Assembly (NCBI RefSeq): GCF_002135205.1
Contig: NZ_NEFZ01000005.1
Coordinates: 186,001-250,000 of the forward strand
Length of the DNA: 64,000 nt
Source of the DNA: Acinetobacter sp. ANC 4204
Lineage (GTDB): Bacteria; Pseudomonadota; Gammaproteobacteria; Pseudomonadales; Moraxellaceae
Reading direction: 5' to 3'
A program made the translations under genes and the position numbers. Under the pieces are notes generated by a model. It did not search any database. It saw nothing but the letters and a program-made list of their open reading frames with translations, and was not told where the DNA came from. This document shows positions 57,015-64,000 of this stretch, in pieces (within the stretch, counting starts at the first letter, position 1; each line of letters opens with the position of its first letter).

Positions 57015-58922
57015 TTAATTTAGCTTTACTTCATAAACTGACGTCGTACCACTGACTTCATTCCCCACTACCAATAAAGGTCGAGCATTTGGTGAATTTT
57101 TCGCCGCGATAAAGATCAAACCTTCTGGGCCAAGGTCTCCTTGCTTCGTGACTTCTGTTTCGGTGGTGTTGCGATGGTTCAGGTACTGAACAAATTTAGC
57201 CTGATTCGGGTTGCTAATGTCATAGACCATGATGCCACTGGCACGCTCAAGTCCAATAAAGGCAAAGGTCTTTTCACCAATTTTACCCAGAGTCACTCCT
57301 TCAGGTTCAGGGCCTTTGTTGTCACTACGGTCATCAAATTTAAATGTTTCATGATTGCTATTAAATTGATGTGGAAACAACTCCGCAATTTTTCGCTCAA
57401 ACTCACTGCCCGAGTCCCACACAATCTGCTTGGTTTCAGGGTCGACAATACTTACCGAACGACCACCATAAGCATATAATTTGTCATACGTCAGACGACC
57501 ATTTTCATCCAACTTCGGCAGACCTGTCAGTGGATCTTTTTGATAACCTTGAGTCCAACTAATGGTCAAACGTCCAATTTGTGCGTCTTTAATTAAATTG
57601 TCCGCACAGACTTCTGTTGCGTCAGCCGTTTGACAAGGTTTAAACACCTCTGGGTTTAATTTTGCCCCTTTCACACCTGGCGCAAGCTGACGTAAATGTG
57701 CTGCATAATCGCCTTTGGCATCAAAACCTGCTTTTTTAAACAAGTGTTTGATACGTATCTCTTCTGCATAACCAGCATTTAAGTCCGCGCCTTCAAAGTA
57801 TTTGGCTTCATCCTTTAACCATTCACGGGCATCCCCTTCATTGGCCGTGACCAAATAGGTTTTACCCTTGGCTTGATATTGTGCAATGGCATCGGGCATA
57901 TACATGCCATATAGTCCCGGCCAAGAGCGGATATTGATCATGCCTGCATCTTTTGCACATTCTGTAATACTACGCCCCAACGAGTCTTGACCAATAGCAC
58001 AGTCACGGTCACTGCCATCTAAGGCATTTTCAGGCAAGCTATGGTCTTTGTAGCCCATCGGGAAAAGATCAACAAATTGATTTTTTTCTAGGTCTAAAAC
58101 CCCAATCGCATTGTTTTCCTGCAAACTGACCCATGCTTTTTTTCCATCAGCACTCACCGCGATGTACTCAGGCTCCAAATCCTGTGCTACAGAGGTGGTT
58201 TGAATACCTACGGTCGCGACATTTGAGTATTGGCTGATGTCTGGACCAAAAATACGAATCCCTGCATCCAATAATTCTTGTTTACGGTCATTCCATGCTT
58301 GAAAACCTGCTATGTTTGCTGTTGGTTTTTGAATGTCAGAAACATCAATAATACTAACCGAACCCTCAGGATCAATTTGATAACCCTCATTCGGTTCCGC
58401 CTCATTGGCAACCAACACCTTTCGACCATCAGGTGTGAAGGTTAGCATATCGGGTAAAGCACCGACCTTGACTTGGCTAATATAAGACAAATCTTGTGCT
58501 TTAAAGAAAGCCACGATACCAGTTTGGGTTTTATCCTCAGCCTGAACCGCAAGCGCAACGATACCATTATGCACCGCGACACTATTCACTTCGGAATTGG
58601 CTAAATAAGTTTTGGCATCCAAAGACTGAATATATGTCGGCTGCGCTGGTTTGGAGAAATCCAAAACATCGACCATGCCTTTTTGAGCATTTACCACGAA
58701 TAGGCGCTGACTCGCAGCATCATAAGCGGGTATCTCCGCTGCATTCTGCCCAAATACCCCCGACGCATAACTTGCAAGCTTGACCAGTTCAATATTATTC
58801 GGCGTAACTTCCTCAACAACAGGTGGGGATGTAATGGTTTGTTCATCATCACTGCCATTACATCCCACTAAACCCAGTCCCATCCAAGCTAAAAATACGG
58901 CACTATATGTTTTGTTCATCAT
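57015..58922 (-). CDS. choice-of-anchor I family lipoprotein (beta-propeller type)
   Basis: A 635-residue protein beginning with a lipoprotein signal (GLGLVGC, lipidated Cys about residue 21), then an acidic spacer and repeated propeller-like blades (LFVVNAQKGMVDVLDFSKP, VLVANEAEPNEGY, VTANEGDAREWLKDE, GGRSVSIVDPETK, PEPEGVTLGKIGEKTFAFIGLERASGIMVYDISNP). This matches proteins annotated as choice-of-anchor I, sometimes called alkaline phosphatase-like or phytase-like; no catalytic residues can be named with confidence. Four or more cysteines in the middle may form disulfides. Two consecutive ATGs (58922, 58919) are possible starts, neither with a good Shine-Dalgarno. Confidence 0.82.
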   Translation of the reverse strand: MMNKTYSAVFLAWMGLGLVGCNGSDDEQTITSPPVVEEVTPNNIELVKLASYASGVFGQNAAEIPAYDAASQRLFVVNAQKGMVDVLDFSKPAQPTYIQSLDAKTYLANSEVNSVAVHNGIVALAVQAEDKTQTGIVAFFKAQDLSYISQVKVGALPDMLTFTPDGRKVLVANEAEPNEGYQIDPEGSVSIIDVSDIQKPTANIAGFQAWNDRKQELLDAGIRIFGPDISQYSNVATVGIQTTSVAQDLEPEYIAVSADGKKAWVSLQENNAIGVLDLEKNQFVDLFPMGYKDHSLPENALDGSDRDCAIGQDSLGRSITECAKDAGMINIRSWPGLYGMYMPDAIAQYQAKGKTYLVTANEGDAREWLKDEAKYFEGADLNAGYAEEIRIKHLFKKAGFDAKGDYAAHLRQLAPGVKGAKLNPEVFKPCQTADATEVCADNLIKDAQIGRLTISWTQGYQKDPLTGLPKLDENGRLTYDKLYAYGGRSVSIVDPETKQIVWDSGSEFERKIAELFPHQFNSNHETFKFDDRSDNKGPEPEGVTLGKIGEKTFAFIGLERASGIMVYDISNPNQAKFVQYLNHRNTTETEVTKQGDLGPEGLIFIAAKNSPNARPLLVVGNEVSGTTSVYEVKLN

Positions 58923-58943
58923 GATCTAAATATCGGTTCAAAT

Positions 58944-58961
58944 TTGACCAATGTATGACGC
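58944..58961 (-). promoter_or_regulatory. possible Pho-box half-site pair upstream of the large lipoprotein gene
   Basis: On the minus strand GCGTCAT-ACAT-TGGTCAA: GTCAT and GTCAA cores exactly 11 bases apart, five of seven and four of seven matches to CTGTCAT. It ends only about 22 bases before the ATG, so the transcript would be almost leaderless. Weaker than the site ahead of the PiT-like gene. Confidence 0.3.
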
Positions 58962-59082
58962 AAGCGTTGCAGTTCAATGTCGTATAGATGTCAATTTGAT
59001 GGCAGGTGATAAATGCACTTTCACAACATCAGTTCTGTATAAATTGGGCTAAACTGTTTAAAAATTTCACTTTGTTGTATCT

Positions 59083-60474
59083 ATGAATCAAACGCCAACC
59101 CATCAAGCGCTCGCTCCTGAGTACCGTCTTTTGGTACTTCTGGTTTCGATTGGCTTTTTTATGCAAGGCTTAGATACCACCATTGTGAATACCGCTCTAC
59201 CTGCTATGGCCATCAGCCTAAATGAGGACCCGCTCCAAATGCATAGCGTGGTGGTGGCCTATGTGCTTGCCGTGGCTGCCTGTATTCCCTTGAGTGGTTG
59301 GCTTGCAGACCGTTTTGGGGTGCGCAATACCTATTTCAGTGCCATTATCATTTTTACTCTTGCTTCACTGGGCTGTGGTTTTTCTGAAAGCTTAAATGAA
59401 TTATTGTTCTATCGCGTACTCCAAGGCGTAGGCGGTGCATTATTGCTCCCTGTTGGCCGTTTAGCCATGCTCAAGGTCATCCCGCGGACGCAGTTCTTAT
59501 CCGCAATGAGCTTAATGAGCCTCGCGGGACTGATTGGCCCACTCATTGGCCCAACACTTGGTGGCTGGCTGGTCGAAGTCAGCACATGGCATTGGATTTT
59601 CCTGATTAACCTCCCCATGGGGCTGTTAGGGGTCCTGATTAGTTTTAAAGCCATGCCGAATGTCACCGAACAGAATGTGCCACGTTTTGACTTTTGGGGT
59701 TTTATCCTACTGGTCATTACCATGGCAGGACTCTCTTTAGGCATTGAAAATTTTGCTAGCCCACATCTAACTTTATGGTGGAGCCTCGGATTAGTTGGAT
59801 TGAGTTTGGTCACTGCACTTTGGTATGCCTATCATGCGCATACGCATCAAAATGCCTTATTTCGTAGCAAGCTGTTTGGTAACCGCATCTATGCCGTGGG
59901 TATTTTAGGCAATTTCTTTGCTCGCCTCGGTGGCAATGCCATGCCCTTTCTCATGCCTTTGATGCTACAACTGGCCTTTGGCTTTGAACCCTTAATTACA
60001 GGGCTATTAATGATTCCCACAGTGCTAGGTTCATTGGCATCCAAACCCATCATTCGTCAACTGATACAACGCTTTGGTTATCGCCACGTCCTTTTAGTGA
60101 ATACCCTATTGGTCGGTGCATGTATTGCCAGCTTCGCACTCAACACCGCAGATACCCCAATCTGGCTGCGCGCGCTGCATTTCTTTGTTTTTGGCATGCT
60201 GAACTCACTGCAATTTGTATCTATGAATACCCTTACCCTGAAAGATCTGCCACAACAAGATGCCAGCAGTGGTAACAGTTTCTTGTCGATGATCATGATG
60301 GTGTCGATGAGTATTGGTGTAGCCTTGGCGGGTACTTTGGTCAATGTCTTTACGGCGTATTTGGGCACAGAGCATATCGTCATGGCATTCCATAATACCT
60401 TGATTGTATTGGGCTGTATTAACCTGATTACTGCTGCTATTTTTTGGCATATCCCCAAAGACACCGCAGATTAA
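59083..60474 (+). CDS. mdtD: MFS drug efflux transporter MdtD type (DHA2 family)
   Basis: A 463-residue 14-helix exporter. The N-terminal block GFFMQGLDTTIVNTALPAMA, the motif A segment GWLADRFGVRNTYF, RVLQGVGGALLLPVGRLAMLK and HWIFLINLPMG are near-identical in pattern to E. coli MdtD. In E. coli mdtD lies in the mdtABCD-baeSR operon; here no RND pump genes adjoin, so it is a free-standing copy. Drug substrates are unknown. Confidence 0.85.
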   Translation: MNQTPTHQALAPEYRLLVLLVSIGFFMQGLDTTIVNTALPAMAISLNEDPLQMHSVVVAYVLAVAACIPLSGWLADRFGVRNTYFSAIIIFTLASLGCGFSESLNELLFYRVLQGVGGALLLPVGRLAMLKVIPRTQFLSAMSLMSLAGLIGPLIGPTLGGWLVEVSTWHWIFLINLPMGLLGVLISFKAMPNVTEQNVPRFDFWGFILLVITMAGLSLGIENFASPHLTLWWSLGLVGLSLVTALWYAYHAHTHQNALFRSKLFGNRIYAVGILGNFFARLGGNAMPFLMPLMLQLAFGFEPLITGLLMIPTVLGSLASKPIIRQLIQRFGYRHVLLVNTLLVGACIASFALNTADTPIWLRALHFFVFGMLNSLQFVSMNTLTLKDLPQQDASSGNSFLSMIMMVSMSIGVALAGTLVNVFTAYLGTEHIVMAFHNTLIVLGCINLITAAIFWHIPKDTAD

Positions 60475-60578
60475 CAACAGATACAAAGTACGGCCATTCA
60501 CTGAGCATAATCATCATGGTCAGTTCAGTGAATTCAAGCTATGATGATGATGAGCTAAAAATCAACACCTGCAAAAGC

Positions 60579-61364
60579 ATGCCTGCAAGAAAAAAAGCCA
60601 CCGCTTCTCGAAAAACATCATTAGCCTATTACACAGCCGCCTGTGTAATAGTGCTCTGTATCGGTCTCGGAATCACCTATTTTTTCTTGCAGAACAATGT
60701 CGCATCTGCTCAAGAGTATCCCGTAAAAGGCTTTGATGTATCTCATCATCAGGGCGATATTCAATGGCAATCCATTTCTCCCAAAGAGTTTAAATTCGTC
60801 TATTTAAAAGCTACCGAAGGTGGCGATTTTAAAGATCGAAAGTTTCAGGACAACTGGCTTAAAGCACGTGAGCACGGCTTCTTAGTCGGAGCCTATCATT
60901 TTTATCGTTTATGTCGTGATGGGCAGATTCAAGCGCAAAACTTTATTGAAACCGTGCCAAAGAAAAAAGATAGCTTGCCACCTGTGATTGATTTGGAATA
61001 TGACAGTAACTGTATTAATACCTACACCAAAGAACAGCTGCTCAAAGAAATTCAGGTCATGCACGATAAACTGCACGAACACTATGGTTTACAGCCGATC
61101 TTTTATACCTCTAAGGCATTTTATAATATTGTTTTAGTCGATAAGTTTAAGAATACACCGCTTTGGATTCGTGAATATCAAGGTCAACCTGAACTCAAGG
61201 GCAATCCAAAATGGACCTTTTGGCAACACACTAGCCAAGGACAAATTAAAGGTGTTCCTACCTTGGTTGATCTCAATGTATTTCATGGTTCAGAACAAGA
61301 GTGGATACACTTTTTAGAACGCCAAGGACTTTATCAACTGCCACAAAATTTACCCATTAAATAA
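60579..61364 (+). CDS. membrane-anchored GH25 lysozyme-type muramidase
   Basis: Glycoside hydrolase family 25 enzyme, which cuts the MurNAc-GlcNAc bond. After a basic N-terminus (MPARKKATASRK) and one membrane helix (about 17-39) comes the GH25 barrel: GFDVSHHQGDIQW (Asp), YLKATEGG, and the catalytic VIDLEYD with Asp/Glu, then WTFWQHTSQG and DLNVFHG. It should sit in the inner membrane facing the periplasm. The start is uncertain: ATG 60579 gives a tidy signal-anchor, whereas ATG 60516 adds 21 residues; neither has a strong Shine-Dalgarno. It is not next to phage genes, so a housekeeping role is likelier than a lysin. Confidence 0.88.
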   Translation: MPARKKATASRKTSLAYYTAACVIVLCIGLGITYFFLQNNVASAQEYPVKGFDVSHHQGDIQWQSISPKEFKFVYLKATEGGDFKDRKFQDNWLKAREHGFLVGAYHFYRLCRDGQIQAQNFIETVPKKKDSLPPVIDLEYDSNCINTYTKEQLLKEIQVMHDKLHEHYGLQPIFYTSKAFYNIVLVDKFKNTPLWIREYQGQPELKGNPKWTFWQHTSQGQIKGVPTLVDLNVFHGSEQEWIHFLERQGLYQLPQNLPIK

Positions 61365-61495
61365 GTCACCCACCTTCATCTTTAACAAAAAAAAAGAACA
61401 TGAAGACAAACTATGTCGCGCATAGCGGATGAAAGGCTTCGCAATCGAGAGAGATAGTGCCATACTTTAGCTGAACCTCTACATCAAAACCGAGT

Positions 61496-62569
61496 ATGCG
61501 AAAAATCATTCACATCGACATGGATGCCTTCTACGCATCTGTAGAGTTGCTTGAACGTCCAGATTTAAAGCACTTGCCTGTGGTCATTTCTTCGCACCAT
61601 CCTCGTGCCGTTATTGCAGCCGCATCCTACCCTGCACGTCAATATGGTCTCCGTTCAGCGATGTCGATGACTCAAGCCAAAAAACGCTGCCCTCAAGTGG
61701 TCGTGATTGAACCCAACTTTTCTAAATATCGGGCAGTTTCAGAACAGATTCATACTATTTTCCAACGTTATACGACCCTCATTGAACCCCTTTCTTTGGA
61801 TGAAGCCTATTTAGATGTCACTGAAAATTTACAACAACTGGCCAGCGCCACAGAAGTGGCTGAGCGCATTCGCGCTGATATTTTTCAAAGCACAGGACTG
61901 ACCGCCTCGGCGGGTGTTGCACCCAATAAATTTCTCGCCAAAGTTGCTTCGGACTGGAATAAACCCAATGGGATCTGTGTGATTAAACCCTCACACGTTC
62001 AGCAGTTTATTCAGCACTTAGCGCTTAAAAAAATCCCTGGTGTCGGTAAAGTCATGCAAGAAAAGTTAAAAAGCTTAAATCTTGAGACTTTAGGCGATCT
62101 ACAAAAATTAGATGAAAATGTACTCATTCACCATTTTGGCAAATACGGCAAACAACTGTTTTTATATGCGCAAGGGATAGATGAACGTCCTGTACAAGCA
62201 GAACGTGAACGTCAGCAAATCTCAAAAGAAACGACCTTTGATGATGACTTAAGCATTGAACAATGCATGCCATTTTGGCCCCAGTTGATTGAACAAGTTT
62301 GGCGAAGTCTCGAGAAAAAACAACTGTATGCTCGTGGCGTCACCGTCAAACTTAAACTCAAGAATTTTCAGACTTTACAGCATAGCAAAAGCTTTAAAAT
62401 ACCTCTTAAACATCAGGCAGAACTACAACTCATCTTAGACAGCCTGCTCAAAGACATGCATATCAGGCCAGAGCAATGCTTTCGATTAGTGGGTGTTGGT
62501 GTTTATGCGCTTTCTCACAAAGAAGTACTTCCTCAACTCTCCTTATGGGAAGATGAAATACCCAAATGA
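61496..62569 (+). CDS. dinB: DNA polymerase IV
   Basis: Y-family translesion polymerase of 357 residues. The catalytic palm has [13 protein letters not shown] and [12 protein letters not shown], supplying the metal-binding acids; [24 protein letters not shown] and [14 protein letters not shown] (helix-hairpin-helix) follow, then the little finger. The beta-clamp peptide is expected at the C-terminus (QLSLWEDE). Acinetobacter lacks LexA; damage control uses UmuDAb-type repressors, and I could not assign an operator here. Start ATG follows about 130 bases of leader. Confidence 0.95.
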   Translation: MRKIIHIDMDAFYASVELLERPDLKHLPVVISSHHPRAVIAAASYPARQYGLRSAMSMTQAKKRCPQVVVIEPNFSKYRAVSEQIHTIFQRYTTLIEPLSLDEAYLDVTENLQQLASATEVAERIRADIFQSTGLTASAGVAPNKFLAKVASDWNKPNGICVIKPSHVQQFIQHLALKKIPGVGKVMQEKLKSLNLETLGDLQKLDENVLIHHFGKYGKQLFLYAQGIDERPVQAERERQQISKETTFDDDLSIEQCMPFWPQLIEQVWRSLEKKQLYARGVTVKLKLKNFQTLQHSKSFKIPLKHQAELQLILDSLLKDMHIRPEQCFRLVGVGVYALSHKEVLPQLSLWEDEIPK

Positions 62570-63079
62570 GCTATTTTTTAACCAAAAGAACAAAAATAAT
62601 GCAATTTAGCATTCACAATATCCTTTTTTAGAGTAATCTAATGGCGCGCTACATTTATCCATGTAAGCGCTGAGATGCTAAAACTCACCTTTACTTTTAG
62701 CATAACGTCCTGTGATTGGTGTGACGATCAAATCCAAAGATTACAGGGCATCTCTGATGCTCATCACGACATACTGCTTTTACATCGTGTAGCATTTTAG
62801 CCTTATCAAAATAACAATAACTATCTACAAGTAATTTTCATCCCTCATTCCAACTCAGACTAAGCACTTCTTTTTATTTTTACACCACACTTTTCAAATC
62901 ATCACCATATACTCTCAAAGTCAGTACCACTCTCTTCTGAGTCATTTTAGAACCCCAAAAAACCTTAATACTGTAAATAACGGGATTGCGAGCGAGTGAT
63001 CATCTGTCGCACTTGACTTTGTGATAGGCTATCGAGGTATATATCATGATCTTTAATTCTACACGCACAGGGCTCTCAC
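62570..63079. other. intergenic region with paired inverted repeats between dinB and the RidA-type gene
   Basis: 510 bases without a credible gene. Two hairpins follow one another: GCGCTACAT / ATGTAAGCGC (62646-62670, one bulge) and ATGCTAAAA / TTTTAGCAT (62675-62703, perfect 9 bp). No T tract follows either. Near the right end, TTGACT (about 63013) with a TATAT-rich element 18-19 bases on, and the small palindrome GATAGGCTATC between them, form a likely promoter for the RidA-type gene. Confidence 0.45.
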
Positions 63080-63436
63080 ATGGCTGTTCAACGTTTGCAT
63101 GTCTCAAATCGCTTTTCTGAAGTGGCAATTGCTGGAAACCTCATTCATTTAGCAGGACAATTGGCTTCTGACTTTGATTTAGATATTAAAGGACAAACTC
63201 AACAGACTTTCGACATGATCGACCAATTTCTTGCAGATGCAGGCACAGACAAAAGCCATATTTTATCTGTGACAATTTATTTAAAAGATATTGAACAAGA
63301 TTATGCTGCGTTTAATGAAGTATGGGATGCATGGGTTGCCGATATTGATGCATTACCTCGTACTTGTGTTGAAGCAAAACTCTATGATCCACGTGTCTTG
63401 GTCGAGTTAACAGTTGTTGCGGTTAAACCTGAATAA
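63080..63436 (+). CDS. RidA-family (YjgF/YER057c) enamine/imine deaminase
   Basis: A 118-residue trimeric RidA-type protein. The family C-terminal signature is RTCVEAKLYDPRVLVELTVVAV, with the Arg that binds the carboxylate of 2-aminoacrylate-type intermediates. The length and GNLIHLAGQLASD opening point to a RidA subfamily other than canonical RidA (which starts with ...APAAIGPYSQ); such paralogues vary in activity, so the substrate is open. It stands alone with its own promoter. Confidence 0.85.
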   Translation: MAVQRLHVSNRFSEVAIAGNLIHLAGQLASDFDLDIKGQTQQTFDMIDQFLADAGTDKSHILSVTIYLKDIEQDYAAFNEVWDAWVADIDALPRTCVEAKLYDPRVLVELTVVAVKPE

Positions 63437-63498
63437 ATAAATTATTCATCATAAAAGACATGGATCGCATGTTTTTTATGATGAACTTCAAAGCTCAA

Positions 63499-64000
63499 CT
63501 AGCCAAGCACACGTAATTTTCGTGTTTGTGCATCATTATAATAGTCGTACTTTTTTGAGGTTTTCTTATCTTTGTTTAAACGTGTTGGGAGATAGACATC
63601 TCCATAAAAATCTTCACGTAACTGATGATATTCAGGTACTTCTTCATAACGGATGACTTTATAGCCCGCCATATCGAGTATCGCATCCTGAAATTGGGAC
63701 TTTTGTGGGCGTTTCAAGGAAAGTGGGTCATCTAAAGCCACGACAGCAACCACTTGCTGCATCCCATCTACCACCACAAAATCGGCCACCAAGTTACGAT
63801 ATTTACTTCGTGTACGTGAAAATTTAGTTGTCAATAAAGCATCATAAGAAACATGTGCAAGTATCGTATGATGAGGTAAAATTTCTTTCAATCGTGTATA
63901 GGTTAATTGTTCATTTACATTGAAAATAGCGCGCTGCCTTAATGCACTATCCTGTTGTTTTGTTTTTGGAATTAAACCCTTACTCGCCAAAATCATGGAC
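63499..64000 (-). CDS. DUF2726-domain protein, possibly cut by window end
   Basis: The visible 165 residues from an ATG at 63996 include the DUF2726 core: NVNEQLTYTRLKEILPHHTILAHVSYDALL, VADFVVVDGMQQVVAVVALDD and an AILDMAGYKVIRYEEVP block, resembling a nuclease-like (PD-(D/E)XK-type) fold in which a Asp and Glu/Gln-x-Lys would be catalytic. The frame remains open to the last base, and related proteins often begin with a membrane helix, so the true start probably lies outside. Ends with a basic, Tyr/Lys-rich tail. Function unknown. Confidence 0.75.
   Translation of the reverse strand, partial: SMILASKGLIPKTKQQDSALRQRAIFNVNEQLTYTRLKEILPHHTILAHVSYDALLTTKFSRTRSKYRNLVADFVVVDGMQQVVAVVALDDPLSLKRPQKSQFQDAILDMAGYKVIRYEEVPEYHQLREDFYGDVYLPTRLNKDKKTSKKYDYYNDAQTRKLRVLG

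Noticed and set aside
60579..61364. GH25 muramidase as evidence of a prophage
   Set aside because: No phage structural, integrase or holin genes adjoin, and the protein has a membrane anchor; it looks like a chromosomal cell-wall enzyme.
61380..61495. SOS (LexA-type) operator before dinB
   Set aside because: Acinetobacter has no LexA and no clear inverted repeat of a UmuDAb type could be seen in the leader.

Overview
This window reads as chromosomal DNA of an Acinetobacter species (Gammaproteobacteria, Moraxellaceae). The evidence is AT-leaning sequence, an intact comM with the 5-bp site where AbaR-type resistance islands usually insert, an orphan D12-class adenine methyltransferase of the AamA type inside a riboflavin operon, two TorF-type porins, and the gene pairs dksA-gluQ, glnK-amtB next to ubiK-comM, and nudF-cpdA. 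No rRNA, tRNA, CRISPR array, prophage or intact insertion sequence was seen. Nearly everything is core genome.

Layout. 1-9.7 kb: argH (cut by the window edge), yggX, a candidate small RNA, phoU, an unknown lipoprotein, a TPP riboswitch with thiC, nudF-cpdA, dksA-gluQ. 9.8-15 kb (minus): murD-ftsW and the Fur-type feoA-feoB-Cys-rich protein operon. 15-20 kb: xerD, a lipoprotein DsbC-like protein, hom and thrC, then pbpG on the minus strand. 21-24.7 kb: a GacA-type regulator directly upstream of pilS-pilR. 24.7-29.7 kb (minus): gpmI-ctpA and lptF-lptG. 29.9-32.4 kb: pepA-holC and a coiled-coil protein. 32.5-38.7 kb (minus): dedA, the operon nrdR-ribD-methyltransferase-ribE, and glnK-amtB. 38.9-44.4 kb: ubiK, comM, two TorF porins, an unlisted 50-codon membrane peptide and an OprD-family porin. 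44.5-55 kb: ppa, a MAPEG protein, fadD, parC, an MFS transporter, a TRIC-type channel, a YchJ-family protein and a TerC/CBS/CorC fusion. 55-64 kb: a LOG-family protein, a PiT-like membrane protein, a large beta-propeller-type lipoprotein, mdtD, a GH25 muramidase, dinB, a RidA-family protein and a DUF2726 protein cut by the window end.

Themes. Cell-envelope growth is heavily represented (murD, ftsW, pbpG, lptFG, ctpA, GH25, DsbC). Regulation is the most interesting layer. I see a plausible free-standing small RNA (about 1754-1839) with its own promoter, terminator and an upstream GacA-box-like inverted repeat, in the same window as gacA. Pho-box-like 11-bp-phased repeats sit ahead of both the PiT-like gene and the neighbouring lipoprotein, suggesting an undescribed phosphate-responsive pair. 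A perfect hairpin covers the gluQ ribosome binding site, and a perfect 18-bp palindrome overlaps the thiC promoter upstream of its riboswitch.

Start codons were chosen from Shine-Dalgarno spacing, family length and signal peptides. Family assignments come from recognising motifs, not from database searches. Coordinates of short motifs may be off by a base.
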